Part shown: positions 8,934 through 17,988 of the stretch, piece after piece | Position numbering within the stretch: the stretch's first letter is position 1 | Layout: the number at the start of each line of letters is the position of its first letter | Assembly (NCBI RefSeq): GCF_020442045.1 | Contig: NZ_JAGRLA010000129.1 | Location: 1-54,067 of the forward strand | Reading direction: 5' to 3' | Length of the DNA stretch: 54,067 nt | From: Bauldia sp. | GTDB lineage: Bacteria; Pseudomonadota; Alphaproteobacteria; Rhizobiales; Kaistiaceae | Notes under the pieces: generated by a model | What the model was told of the DNA's origin: nothing | Seen by the model: only the letters and a program-made list of their open reading frames with translations | Databases searched by the model: none | Position numbers and translations under genes: made by a program

Positions 8934-9578
8934 CTACCGCGATTCAGCCAGCACCAGCCGAATCGCGAAGGCGCCGAGCACCGTCGCGAAGGCCCAGTCG
9001 ACGATGCGTGTGGCGCGCGGCGAGCGCTTGAGGAACCCGGCGATCCGGTCCGCGAAAAGGATCAGCCCGACGCAGATCGGCACGTTGACCACAGCGAAGA
9101 ACAGCCCGAGGAAGAGCAGCTTCTTGGCCGCTTCCGGATCGGCCGGCGAGACGAATTGCGGCAGGAAGGTCACGAAGAACACGATGATCTTCGGGTTCAG
9201 CAGGTTGACCATCAGACCCTTGAGATAGACCGAACGGAGCGCCTCCACCCGCCCCTTCTTGTCGAGGGAAAGGGCCGAGCCGTGCCGGATCGCGTCCCAG
9301 GCGAGGTAGGCGAGATAGGCCGCGCCAACCACCTTGAGGATCGTGAAGGCGGTGACCGAAGCGGCAAGCAGGACGGAAAGGCCCGCCGCGATCAGTACCG
9401 AATGGATGACGAGGCCGGTTGACGCGCCACCGAAGGCCGCGAGGCCCGCGGCCCGCGACTGCGACACGGTCCTGGACAGGAAGAACGTCATGTCCGGGCC
9501 AGGTGTCAGGCTGAGAATGATGGCGGCGACCGCATAGGCGGCGAGGACCGGCAGGGCCGGGACGAAATCCGCTAACAT
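8934..9578 (-). CDS. LysE/RhtB family amino acid exporter
   Basis: Inner-membrane protein of 214 aa with about six hydrophobic helices. The opening LTPGPDMTFFLSRT matches the TPGP motif of the LysE/RhtB/RhtC family, and GLMVNLLNPKIIVFFVTFLPQF is the conserved central NPK block. Members export amino acids such as lysine, threonine or homoserine; the substrate cannot be read from sequence. It ends 39 bp from rlmN (convergent) and diverges from the PAP2 gene. The ATG at 9578 lacks a strong ribosome binding site. Confidence 0.88.
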   Translation of the reverse strand: MLADFVPALPVLAAYAVAAIILSLTPGPDMTFFLSRTVSQSRAAGLAAFGGASTGLVIHSVLIAAGLSVLLAASVTAFTILKVVGAAYLAYLAWDAIRHGSALSLDKKGRVEALRSVYLKGLMVNLLNPKIIVFFVTFLPQFVSPADPEAAKKLLFLGLFFAVVNVPICVGLILFADRIAGFLKRSPRATRIVDWAFATVLGAFAIRLVLAESR

Positions 9579-9632
9579 CCGAGGAAAGCCTTGTCGTGGC
9601 GTGGCCGGCAGATTATCCGATCCGACTGGCGA

Positions 9633-10493
9633 ATGGCAGGGGTGCGGGCGGACCGCGCCGACGCCGTGAAAAGACAGGAGAAACGAGCCACCTTGGATCA
9701 GCCGGATCGGAGCGCGAACAAGAAGAATTGGCGCCGGGTCGTCCGGCTGCCGACGTCCTATCCGCTCGCCACCTGCCTGGTCTTTGTCCTGGTCGTCTCG
9801 CTCTTCTTCCTTGCTTTTCCCGGCGTCGATGTCTGGGTCTCGAGCCTTTTCTACAAGGAGCCGAAAGGCTTCTACCTGCGCAACTACGCCTTCTTCAAAC
9901 AGATCCGCGACCTCGGTTCATTCGCGGTGGTTGCGGTGGTTGTCTGGCTGCTCGCCCATTTGCTGCTCAAGCTGGCGAGACCGGAACGGCCGAGCTACGT
10001 CCCGCCGGGTGTGACGCTTTTCCTCCTGTCGACGCTGATTGCCGGCCCCCTCCTCCTCGTCAACATCATCCTCAAGAACAACTGGGGCCGCCCGCGACCG
10101 GTGATGGTCGACGTCTTCGGCGGCGATTCTCCCTATGTCGAGGTGTGGCGCATCACCGACTATTGCCAAACCAACTGCTCTTTCGTGTCCGGGGAAACCG
10201 CCTCCGCCTTCTGGCTGATGGCGCTAGCTCTTGTCGTCCCCAGGCGGTTCCGGGTCGCGACGGCGATCGTCACCGGACTCTATGCCGCCCTGCTCTCCTT
10301 CAACCGTATCCTTTTCGGTGGCCACTTCCTTTCCGACGTGCTGCTTTCGATGGGCCTGACCCTGATGGTCGTGGTCATCGGCTACCGGCTGTTCATCCTC
10401 CACCCACCCGACTGGCTGGCGAATGAGCGGCTGGAAGGCGGGCTGACGCGAATTGGCGAGCGGTTGCACGGGCGGCGGCGAAGCGACGCGTGA
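9633..10493 (+). CDS. PAP2 superfamily phosphatase, lipid phosphatase type
   Basis: Integral membrane protein of 286 aa from the ATG at 9633. A TTG at 9591 with GAGGAAA upstream, or a TTG at 9693, could be the real start. Several hydrophobic helices surround the three PAP2 motifs: K-N-N-W-G-R-P-R-P, then a second motif reading FVSGE rather than PSGH, and [14 protein letters not shown] with the catalytic His and Asp. The FVSGE variant and two nearby Cys residues (DYCQTNCSF) resemble the LpxE/LpxF-like lipid A or phospholipid phosphatases. It probably removes phosphate from a lipid at the periplasmic face. It lies upstream of argG with no obvious functional link. Confidence 0.85.
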   Translation: MAGVRADRADAVKRQEKRATLDQPDRSANKKNWRRVVRLPTSYPLATCLVFVLVVSLFFLAFPGVDVWVSSLFYKEPKGFYLRNYAFFKQIRDLGSFAVVAVVVWLLAHLLLKLARPERPSYVPPGVTLFLLSTLIAGPLLLVNIILKNNWGRPRPVMVDVFGGDSPYVEVWRITDYCQTNCSFVSGETASAFWLMALALVVPRRFRVATAIVTGLYAALLSFNRILFGGHFLSDVLLSMGLTLMVVVIGYRLFILHPPDWLANERLEGGLTRIGERLHGRRRSDA

Positions 10494-10573
10494 GGTCACC
10501 TGCCGGCTTGCCCGGCACAAGCGCAGCGTCCTATAAGCCGGCGACATTTCTCCAGAACCGGGGCGCCAAAGGC

Positions 10574-11785
10574 ATGGCTGACGTAAAGAAGGTGGTACTC
10601 GCCTATTCGGGCGGGCTGGATACCTCCATTATCCTCAAGTGGCTCGAGACCACATACGGTGCCGAGGTCGTCACCTTCACCGCCGATCTCGGTCAGGGCG
10701 AGGAGCTCGAACCGGCGCGGCGCAAGGCCGAGATGCTGGGAATCAAGGATATCCGCATCGAGGACCTGCGGGAGGAATTCGTCCGCGACTTCGTCTTCCC
10801 GATGATGCGGATGAACGCGCTCTACGAGGGTGTCTACCTGCTTGGAACGTCGATCGCACGCCCGCTGATCGCCAAGCGGCTGGTCGAGATCGCACAGGAG
10901 ACCGGCGCTGACGCCATCGCCCACGGCGCGACCGGCAAGGGCAATGACCAGGTCCGTTTCGAGCTGACCGCCTATGCGCTCGACCCCAACATCAAGGTGA
11001 TCGCGCCGTGGCGGGAGTGGGAGTTCAAGTCGCGCAGCGACCTGATCGACTTCGCCGAGAAGCACCAGATCCCGGTTCCCAAGGACAAGCGCGGCGAAGC
11101 CCCCTTTTCGGTCGACGCCAACCTTCTCCATTCATCCTCGGAAGGGAAGGTCCTCGAGGATCCCTGGACCGAGCCGCCGCCCTACGTCTTCCAGCGCACC
11201 GTCGCGCCGGAGGACGCGCCGGACGAGGCGAGCTTCGTCGAGATCGGCTTCAGCCATGGCGACCCGGTGGCGATCGACGGCGAGGCGATGAGCCCGGCGA
11301 CCCTGCTCACCCATCTCAACGGCCTCGGCCGCGATAACGGGATCGGCCGCGTCGATCTCGTCGAGAACCGTTTCGTCGGGATGAAGTCGCGCGGCATCTA
11401 CGAGACCCCCGGCGGCACGATCCTGCTGACGGCTCACCGGGCCATGGAGTCGCTGACCCTCGACCGCGAGGCGGCGCATCTCAAGGACTCGCTGATGCCG
11501 AAATATGCCGAGCTGGTCTATAACGGCTTCTGGTACGCGCCCGAGCGCCACATGCTCCAGGCCCTGGCCGATACCAGCCAGGAGCATGTCGAGGGCACGG
11601 TCCGGCTCAAGCTCTACAAGGGCAACGTAATCGTCGTCGGGCGAAAGAGCCCGAAGTCCCTCTATTCCGACGAGCTGGTCACTTTCGAGGATGATCGCGG
11701 CGCCTACGACCAGAAGGACGCCGCCGGCTTCATCCGGCTGAACGCGCTGCGGCTGAGGACGCTCGCGGCGCTGAACCGACGTTAG
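10574..11785 (+). CDS. argG: Argininosuccinate synthase
   Basis: Protein of 403 aa from the ATG at 10574. The N-terminal AYSGGLDTS at 10-18 is the ATP-binding P-loop of argininosuccinate synthases; [13 protein letters not shown] and the APWREW block follow as expected. Length and sequence match the family throughout. The enzyme joins citrulline and aspartate with ATP in arginine synthesis. It is transcribed alone between the PAP2 gene and the convergent cyclase-like gene. Confidence 0.97.
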   Translation: MADVKKVVLAYSGGLDTSIILKWLETTYGAEVVTFTADLGQGEELEPARRKAEMLGIKDIRIEDLREEFVRDFVFPMMRMNALYEGVYLLGTSIARPLIAKRLVEIAQETGADAIAHGATGKGNDQVRFELTAYALDPNIKVIAPWREWEFKSRSDLIDFAEKHQIPVPKDKRGEAPFSVDANLLHSSSEGKVLEDPWTEPPPYVFQRTVAPEDAPDEASFVEIGFSHGDPVAIDGEAMSPATLLTHLNGLGRDNGIGRVDLVENRFVGMKSRGIYETPGGTILLTAHRAMESLTLDREAAHLKDSLMPKYAELVYNGFWYAPERHMLQALADTSQEHVEGTVRLKLYKGNVIVVGRKSPKSLYSDELVTFEDDRGAYDQKDAAGFIRLNALRLRTLAALNRR

Positions 11786-11788
11786 CGG

Positions 11789-11807
11789 GCTCCCTCGCGA
11801 GGGGAGC
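11789..11807. terminator. Possible bidirectional hairpin between argG and the cyclase gene
   Basis: GCTCCC at 11789-11794 pairs with GGGAGC at 11802-11807 across a seven-base loop, in the 21 bp between two convergent genes. The stem is short and there is no T-run, so a terminator role is only suggested by position. Confidence 0.3.
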
Positions 11808-13651
11808 TACTCCGGCAGGCCGGCGAGGCGGAGTCCGTCGAGATACATCTCGAGGATGCGCGGCTGGACGAATTTCATCGCGTCGCCGACCTGGGCGACG
11901 GTGATCCCCGGCCTCGCCGAGGTGAACCGGGCCAGCGCGTCACGCGCGCCTTCGATATCGCCCGCCCTTGCCAGAAAGACCGCGAGATCGCGGTAGGCCC
12001 AGGTCATACCGACCTTCTCGCCGAGCGCCCGCCTGGCCCATGTCGCCGCTTCGATCGGGTTCCCCGCCGCGAAGCATGAAAAGCCGATCCCGATATAGCC
12101 GTTGAAGCTGAAGGGATCGAGCGGGCTCAGCTTGATCGCCTTCTCGAAGCTGCTCCTGGCTATCTCGGGGTCGCCCCGATACGCCTCCAGAAATCCCCTG
12201 CGGGTCCACGCCCAGGCATTGTTGGGGTCGAGCGCGAGCGCCCGGTCGACGAAGGCCCGCGCCCGGTCGAGGTCTCCGAAGAGCAGCATGGTGGCCGTGG
12301 CGAGCGCGGTCAGCGCGGTGGGATCGTCGCCGACGACCGGCGCCGCCTCGGCAATCAGCCGATCGCCCTCGGCACGAATCCCTTCAAGGTCGTCCGACCA
12401 GTTATAGACCACATGTTGAGCCCGCGCCCAGGCGGCGATCGCCTTGGCGCGGGCATAGGAGGGATCGAGCCGCATCGCTTCGTCGAGCAGCCGGATGGCT
12501 TCGTCATTGTCGTCCTGCTTATGCGCCCACAGGTGCGGCAGTGCCCGCAAGACGAGGTCATAGGCATCCTGGCTCTCCGGCCGCTTGCGCCGGGCATGGG
12601 CGATCTCCGCGTCCCAGATCGACGGGCGTAACGCGCCGGTCACTTTCGTCGCGATCTCGTCCTCGAAGTCGAACAGGTCGGCGACCACGCCGTCGAACCG
12701 ATCGGCCCAGATATGGATGCCGGTGGCAGCGTCGATCAGCTGGGCGGTCACACGCACCCGGTCCCCGGATTTCCTGAGGCTGCCTTCCAGGACGTAGTGG
12801 ACGCCGAGCTCGCGCGCGATCTGGCGCACGTCGACGGCGCGCCCCTTGTAGGCGTAGGCGGAATTGCGGGCGATCACCACGAAGTCCCGGACGCGCGACA
12901 GGGTCGCGGTGATCTCCTCGATGATCCCGTCGATCAGGGGATCGGCGGCGGGATCGCCGCTCATATTGTCGAAGGGCAGCACGACGATCGATGGCTCGTC
13001 GGTTTTCAGGGCTTCGAGCGGAGCCGTTTCTTTATTCGCCGCGGGCTCCGCGACGGCCGGGGCGGCGGAGGTTGGACGCCGCATGTGGCCATAGCCGGTG
13101 GGCAGCGGCTCCTCGCCGGCATCGTCGCGATGGCCGGTCCAAATCCAGACCTCGAAGAGCTCCTCCGACTTGCCCTTGAACGCGACCCATTCCGTCTTGT
13201 TGAACTGTCCCGCAAGCTCCCGCGTCAGCTGCCAGCGTACCGAGTGGGTGATCGCGATCCCGCCCGGTGGCGCCGATTCCTGAAGCCGGGTGACGAAGCC
13301 CACGGCGGCACCGAACCGATCCTGCCCCTGAACGAAGACGTCGGCGAGGGCTATGCCCACCCGCACCAGGATCGGATCGTCGGACCGGGCCTCGTTGAAC
13401 GCCGCCATGCCGGTCTGGAAGGCGATCGACCATTCCACCGAGTCTTCGACGCTGGGGAATTCGATCAGCGCGCCATCCCCCATCGTCTTGAACAGGTCGC
13501 CGGAGAAGCGGGTGACGGTGGGCCTCAGGATCTTGCGCCGCACCCGGGCCAGGTCGCTGAGCGTGCGCCGTTCCTCCCGCTCGACAAGCCGCGAGTAGCC
13601 AGCGACATCGAGCGAGGCCAGGACAGTCAGCTTGCGCGGCGCGCGCTGCAT
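11807..13651 (-). CDS. Class III adenylate/guanylate cyclase-like protein with TolB-like and TPR domains
   Basis: Soluble protein of 614 aa. Residues about 8-170 form a class III nucleotide cyclase domain: SLDVAGYSRLVE carries the first metal-binding Asp, and GDLFKTMGDGALIEF is the second metal-binding block. Residues about 222-345 are a TolB-like segment (IVVLPFDNMSGD...DFVVIARNSAYAYKG...VHYVLEGSLRKSG). From about 380 onward there are tetratricopeptide repeats, such as ARAFVDRALALDPNNAWAW. This architecture is common in Rhizobiales, often in many copies, and is thought to sense and signal through cAMP. It may be an active cyclase, but I have not verified every catalytic residue. A GGGGAAGA ribosome binding site precedes the ATG at 13651. 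Confidence 0.85.
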   Translation of the reverse strand: MQRAPRKLTVLASLDVAGYSRLVEREERRTLSDLARVRRKILRPTVTRFSGDLFKTMGDGALIEFPSVEDSVEWSIAFQTGMAAFNEARSDDPILVRVGIALADVFVQGQDRFGAAVGFVTRLQESAPPGGIAITHSVRWQLTRELAGQFNKTEWVAFKGKSEELFEVWIWTGHRDDAGEEPLPTGYGHMRRPTSAAPAVAEPAANKETAPLEALKTDEPSIVVLPFDNMSGDPAADPLIDGIIEEITATLSRVRDFVVIARNSAYAYKGRAVDVRQIARELGVHYVLEGSLRKSGDRVRVTAQLIDAATGIHIWADRFDGVVADLFDFEDEIATKVTGALRPSIWDAEIAHARRKRPESQDAYDLVLRALPHLWAHKQDDNDEAIRLLDEAMRLDPSYARAKAIAAWARAQHVVYNWSDDLEGIRAEGDRLIAEAAPVVGDDPTALTALATATMLLFGDLDRARAFVDRALALDPNNAWAWTRRGFLEAYRGDPEIARSSFEKAIKLSPLDPFSFNGYIGIGFSCFAAGNPIEAATWARRALGEKVGMTWAYRDLAVFLARAGDIEGARDALARFTSARPGITVAQVGDAMKFVQPRILEMYLDGLRLAGLPE

Positions 13652-13791
13652 GGCGATCTTCCCCGGGCGAATGCCGGGAGTTTTCGTCTACTGCGACGCA
13701 CCTTGCAAGCTTAGTCTTTCATCTGTCTGCCCGTTCGTTCATCGGGATCGCCCGCTCGCGGGGTCTGGCATTCGAACGGCGCAACCATCCT

Positions 13792-13959
13792 TCAGCGCAG
13801 ACTGTCGAGCCATCTCTGCGTCGGGCCATGGACTTGAACGACCCGGCGCGGACGCGCGCCTGGCTGAAGCCGCGTAGCCGGTGACCGACCGGCGGCCGTC
13901 TGACCGGTCCAGAAGCGGCGAACAAGGGCGACGAAAGCCGTCGGTCGGATTGCAGTCAT
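13792..13959 (-). CDS. Small hypothetical protein divergent from the MocR regulator
   Basis: Candidate protein of 55 aa (MTAIRPTAFVALVRRFWTG...), rich in Arg. The start ATG at 13959 is preceded by a very good GGAAGGAG at the right distance, which is the main support. The position, divergent from a MocR-type regulator and about 50 bp from its operator boxes, is typical of a target gene. I do not recognise the family; the aromatic and basic N-terminus loosely recalls the small DUF1127-like proteins often found next to MocR genes. It could also be a chance frame. Confidence 0.45.
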   Translation of the reverse strand: MTAIRPTAFVALVRRFWTGQTAAGRSPATRLQPGARPRRVVQVHGPTQRWLDSLR

Positions 13960-14011
13960 CGTCAGGGCTCCTTCCTGCCCGGTGATTATCGGAGACAGGA
14001 AGCGCCAAATA

Positions 14012-14057
14012 TGGTCCAATTGATATGTCCAATTCTGGATATATGACTGGACCAATT
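14012..14057. promoter_or_regulatory. Repeated operator boxes between the MocR gene and the small divergent gene
   Basis: Three similar decamers lie in the same direction: TGGTCCAATT at 14012-14021, ATGTCCAATT at 14025-14034 and TGGACCAATT at 14048-14057. The outer two also contain an exact 7-bp inverted repeat, TGGTCCA/TGGACCA. MocR-family regulators bind repeated boxes of this kind next to their own genes. The cluster overlaps the regulator's start region, so autoregulation is likely. Confidence 0.6.
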
Positions 14058-14071
14058 AAATGAGGAGCGCC

Positions 14072-15538
14072 GTGACCGGAAGGAATGACGACCTCGCCTG
14101 GCTTTTCGATCCGCCACCCGCCGGGGGCGGGCTCGAACGCCAGATCTACCGCCGTATCCGGTCGGCGGTGCTGGAACGGCGGTTGCGCCCCGGCACACGC
14201 TTGCCGGCAAGCCGCAGGCTGGCGGTCGACCTCGGCGTCAGCCGCGGCACCGTCGTTGCCGCCTATGACCAGCTCATCGCCGAGGGCTACCTCGAGGCCT
14301 GTACCGGTCGCGGTACCGCCGTCACAGCCCTCCCCGACGCGATGCTTGGAGCGCCCGACGCCGCCACGGCCGAATCGACCACCGCGCCGGCTTCCTCGAC
14401 CCGGGCGGCATCGTTCCGGATGCCGGCCATCGGCGGCGGCCTTGACGCATCATGCTTCCCGCCGGGCGTGCCCTCGCTGGACACCTTTCCCAAGCGCGAG
14501 TGGTCGCGCTGCCTCGCCGCCAGGGCGCGGCGCCTGCGCGCTGCCGATATGACCTATGACAATGCCGCCGGTCTGCCGATCCTGCGCGAAACGCTGATCG
14601 GGCACCTCAATCCGGCGCGAGGGGTCGTCGCCGAACCCGATCAGGTCATCATCGTTCCGTCCGCTCAAGCCGCCTTCGATGCCGCCGCGATCTGCACCAC
14701 CGAACCGGGGGATCTGATCGCGGTCGAGGATCCCGGCTATCCCCACGCCCGCGAAGTCCTTGCCGCGGCCGGCGGTGTCCTGGCGCCGGTCCCGGTCGAC
14801 GCCGATGGCATCGAGGTTGCCGCGCTGACGAGGCTCAAGCGCTTCCGGCTCGTCGCCGTCACCCCGTCGCACCAGTATCCGACCGGCGTCACCATGAGCC
14901 TCGAACGCCGACTCCGCCTTCTCGACCTCGCCCGCGAGCGCGGCGCCTTCATTCTCGAGGACGACTACGATTCTGAATTCCGCTACGCCGAGCGCCCCAT
15001 TGCCTCGCTCCAGGGTATCGACGGCGGCCGCACCGTGATCTACGTCGGCACCTTCTCCAAATCGCTCGCACCGGGGATCCGGGTGGCCTACCTGATCGCC
15101 CCGCCCTCGCTCGCCACGACGCTGGCGCGCATCGTTGTCGGCAAGGGTCAGGTCGTCGCCGGCGTGGTGCAGGCGGCGCTCGCGGATTTCATCGCCGAGG
15201 GCTATCTCGCGGCCCATATCGGCCGCATGCGCGCCATATACGCCGCCAAGCGCGACGCGCTGGTCGAGGCGCTCCGCGCGAATCTCCCGTCGGAGATCAG
15301 GGTCGAGCCACCGCGGGGTGGGCTGCAGTTGCTCCTCCGCCTCCCCGACCGGACAGACGACAAGGCGATCGTCCACGAGCTCGCCGCCGCCGGCATCGAG
15401 GCCCGCGCCCTGTCGCGCCAGTCACTTCGCGCCACGGGCCGGGGCCTGCTCCTCGGCTACGCCATCGCACCGCTCGACGCGATCGCGCCGGCGGCGAAAC
15501 AGCTTGCGGCAATCGTCAGCCGCCACCTCGACGGCTGA
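14072..15538 (+). CDS. MocR-family (GntR-aminotransferase fusion) transcriptional regulator
   Basis: Protein of 488 aa. The GTG at 14072 is chosen because GAGGAG lies five bases upstream; an ATG four codons earlier is in frame but lacks a ribosome binding site. Residues about 18-85 are a GntR winged helix-turn-helix (LERQIYRRIRSAVLERRL... SRGTVVAAYDQL). The rest is a fold-type I aminotransferase domain with the PLP lysine at 330 (GTFSKSLAPG), the cofactor Asp in EDDYDSE and the P-x-HQYPTG block. Such regulators use PLP as effector and often control vitamin B6, GABA or amino acid genes. A typical target is the divergent gene. It could be a PdxR, but no pdxST is nearby. Confidence 0.9.
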   Translation: MTGRNDDLAWLFDPPPAGGGLERQIYRRIRSAVLERRLRPGTRLPASRRLAVDLGVSRGTVVAAYDQLIAEGYLEACTGRGTAVTALPDAMLGAPDAATAESTTAPASSTRAASFRMPAIGGGLDASCFPPGVPSLDTFPKREWSRCLAARARRLRAADMTYDNAAGLPILRETLIGHLNPARGVVAEPDQVIIVPSAQAAFDAAAICTTEPGDLIAVEDPGYPHAREVLAAAGGVLAPVPVDADGIEVAALTRLKRFRLVAVTPSHQYPTGVTMSLERRLRLLDLARERGAFILEDDYDSEFRYAERPIASLQGIDGGRTVIYVGTFSKSLAPGIRVAYLIAPPSLATTLARIVVGKGQVVAGVVQAALADFIAEGYLAAHIGRMRAIYAAKRDALVEALRANLPSEIRVEPPRGGLQLLLRLPDRTDDKAIVHELAAAGIEARALSRQSLRATGRGLLLGYAIAPLDAIAPAAKQLAAIVSRHLDG

Positions 15539-15625
15539 AAACGGATACCTCCCATGCCGTTCCGGCGATTGCGTTTGTTGCAGCGCAACCTATATTGCGC
15601 GCGGTTTCACCCGGAAAAATCGACC

Positions 15626-17440
15626 ATGCGCCTCCGCAACATCGCCATCATCGCCCATGTCGATCACGGCAAGACGACCCTGATCGACGTGCTGCTCCGC
15701 CAATCCGGTGCGTTCCGCGACAACGAACGCGTCGCGGAGCGGGCCATGGATTCGAACGACCTCGAGCGCGAACGCGGCATCACCATCCTCGCCAAGGTGA
15801 CGTCGCTCGTCTGGAACGACACCCGCATCAACATCGTCGACACCCCCGGCCACGCCGATTTCGGCGGCGAGGTCGAGCGCATCCTGTCGATGGTCGACGG
15901 CGCCATCCTGCTCGTCGATGCCGCCGAGGGGCCGATGCCGCAGACCAAATTCGTGCTGCAGAAGGCGCTCCGGCGCGGACTGAAGCCGATCGTCGCGATC
16001 AACAAGATCGACCGGCCGGACGAGCGCCACGTCGAGGTCCTGAACGAGGTCTTCGACCTCTTCGCCGCGCTCGACGCGACCGAAGAGCAGCTCGACTTCC
16101 CGGTCCTCTATGGCTCCGCCAAGCAGGGATGGATGGCGACCGACCCGTCCGGTCCGAAGGATTCGCTGGCTCCCCTGTTCGATCTCGTGCTCTCCCGCGT
16201 GCCCGAGCCGGCTGTGGAGGAGGGCGAGTTCCGGATGCTCGCGACGACGATCGAATCCAATCCCTATCTCGGTCGGATCCTGACCGGCCGGATCGCGTCC
16301 GGAACCGCCCGCGCCAACATGGCGATCAAGGCGCTCGCCCGCGATGGTTCGCTGGTCGAGCAGGGACGCATCTCCAAGGTGCTCGCCTTCCGCGGCCTCG
16401 AACGCCAGCCGATCGAGGAAGGCGTCGCCGGAGACATTGTCGCGATTGCCGGTCTTGCCGAAGCGACGGTTGCCGACACGCTCGCCGCGCCCGAAGTCAC
16501 GACACCGATCGAAGCGCAGCCGATCGATCCGCCAACGCTGGCCATGACCTTCCGCGTCAATGACGGACCGCTCGCCGGAACCGAGGGCGACAAGGTTCAA
16601 AGCCGCGTCATTCGCGAGAGGCTGATGCGGGAGGCCGAAGGCAACGTCGCGCTGAGGATCGAGGAGACCGCCGAGGCGGATGCCTTCGTCGTCGCCGGCC
16701 GCGGCGAGCTGCAGCTCGCCATCCTGATCGAGACGATGCGCCGGGAAGGCTTCGAGCTCTGCGTGGCGCGGCCCAAGGTATTGTTCAAGACTTCCGAGTC
16801 GGGCCAGCGGCTCGAGCCGATCGAGGAAGTCACCATCGACGTCGACGAGGAGCATTCCGGCGTCGTCGTCCAGAAGCTCTCCGAGCGACGCGCCGACCTT
16901 CTCGAGATGCGCCCCTCCGGCGGCGGACGGGTGCGGCTGGTCTTTCACGCGCCGACGCGAGGACTGATCGGCTACCAGTCGGAGCTTCTTTCCGATACGC
17001 GCGGCACCGCGGTCTTCAACCGCGTCTTCCATGACTATGCGCCCTATCGCGGCGATATTCAGGGCCGCAGGAACGGCGTCCTGATCTCCAACGCCGACGG
17101 CGAGGCCGTCGCCTATGCGCTCTGGAACCTCGAAGACCGCGGCCCGATGCTGATCGACCCCGGCGTCAAGGTCTATCGCGGCATGATCATCGGCGAGCAC
17201 AGCCGCGGCAACGATCTCGAGGTCAATGTCCTGAAAGGCAAGCAGCTGACCAACATCCGCTCGGCCGGCAAGGACGAGGCGGTGCGGTTGACCACCCCGA
17301 TCCGCCAGTCGCTGGAAGCGTCGCTTGCCTATATCCGCGACGACGAACTGGTCGAGATCACGCCGCAGTCGATTCGCCTGCGCAAGGCCCTGCTCGACCC
17401 CAATGATCGCAAACGGGCCGAGCGTGCCGGCGCGGCCTGA
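15626..17440 (+). CDS. typA: Ribosome-associated GTPase TypA/BipA
   Basis: Translational GTPase of 604 aa from the ATG at 15626, which begins MRLRNIAIIAHVDHGKTT. The G motifs are all present: G1 AHVDHGKT at 10-17, G2 ERGITI, G3 DTPGHADF and G4 NKID. The C-terminal part has the TypA-specific TRGLIGYQSELLSDTRGT block. It acts on the 50S subunit in ribosome assembly and stress or low-temperature translation. Single gene, complete. Confidence 0.97.
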   Translation: MRLRNIAIIAHVDHGKTTLIDVLLRQSGAFRDNERVAERAMDSNDLERERGITILAKVTSLVWNDTRINIVDTPGHADFGGEVERILSMVDGAILLVDAAEGPMPQTKFVLQKALRRGLKPIVAINKIDRPDERHVEVLNEVFDLFAALDATEEQLDFPVLYGSAKQGWMATDPSGPKDSLAPLFDLVLSRVPEPAVEEGEFRMLATTIESNPYLGRILTGRIASGTARANMAIKALARDGSLVEQGRISKVLAFRGLERQPIEEGVAGDIVAIAGLAEATVADTLAAPEVTTPIEAQPIDPPTLAMTFRVNDGPLAGTEGDKVQSRVIRERLMREAEGNVALRIEETAEADAFVVAGRGELQLAILIETMRREGFELCVARPKVLFKTSESGQRLEPIEEVTIDVDEEHSGVVVQKLSERRADLLEMRPSGGGRVRLVFHAPTRGLIGYQSELLSDTRGTAVFNRVFHDYAPYRGDIQGRRNGVLISNADGEAVAYALWNLEDRGPMLIDPGVKVYRGMIIGEHSRGNDLEVNVLKGKQLTNIRSAGKDEAVRLTTPIRQSLEASLAYIRDDELVEITPQSIRLRKALLDPNDRKRAERAGAA

Positions 17441-17566
17441 CCGGGAAAGGGCGCAGCTTCCGCGAAAATCATCGGCGATCGGGGTGAAACGGGGCGAAAC
17501 GATTGATCCGGGCGACCGGCTAACCTATCGTCTCCCGGCGGCGAGTGGCGGGGAGCCCCTTCGAAG

Positions 17567-17974
17567 ATGATACGTCAGGTACCGGCGGATACCAGCCTGA
17601 TCTCCAGTGCGTTCGATACGTACGACTATCTCGCCTTCATCTTCCTTCTGGTGGCGATCGTCGCCATCTTCTCGCTGATCATCTGGGTATTGGGCCTGCC
17701 GGGCAAGATCGCCATTCAGCGACGCCACCCCCACGCAGAAACGGTCAAGCTGATGGGCTGGGCCGGGGCGCTGGCCGTCATCCCGTGGATTCACTCATTT
17801 ATCTGGGCGTATCACGACTCCATAACGGTCGACATCCGGCGTTTCCCGGAAGAGGAGAAGGAGGCGATCGACAGGGAGATCGCGGAATTGACGAAGGACG
17901 ACAAGAAGACGAAGAAGGTCGAGATCGACAAGCCGACACGGCTGCCCGACCCGACCCCGACCCCGCAAGCGTGA
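17567..17974 (+). CDS. DUF3302 inner-membrane protein (YiaW type)
   Basis: Protein of 135 aa with a hydrophobic helix at about 20-46 (DYLAFIFLLVAIVAIFSLII) and a second around 63-80. Conserved features include LPGKIAIQRRHP and the HDS..VDIRR segment. The C-terminus is charged and proline-rich. I recognise it as DUF3302, like E. coli YiaW, which is also encoded beside an HlyD-family partner (YiaV). The HlyD gene starts 14 bp downstream and a NodT gene follows, so the three probably act as one envelope system. Function unknown. Confidence 0.8.
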   Translation: MIRQVPADTSLISSAFDTYDYLAFIFLLVAIVAIFSLIIWVLGLPGKIAIQRRHPHAETVKLMGWAGALAVIPWIHSFIWAYHDSITVDIRRFPEEEKEAIDREIAELTKDDKKTKKVEIDKPTRLPDPTPTPQA

Positions 17975-17988
17975 TGGTGGCCTGACCC

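Noticed and set aside
15590..17200. 536-codon frame antisense to typA
   Set aside because: It has no recognisable domain and lies fully opposite a highly conserved gene; long antisense frames are common at high GC.
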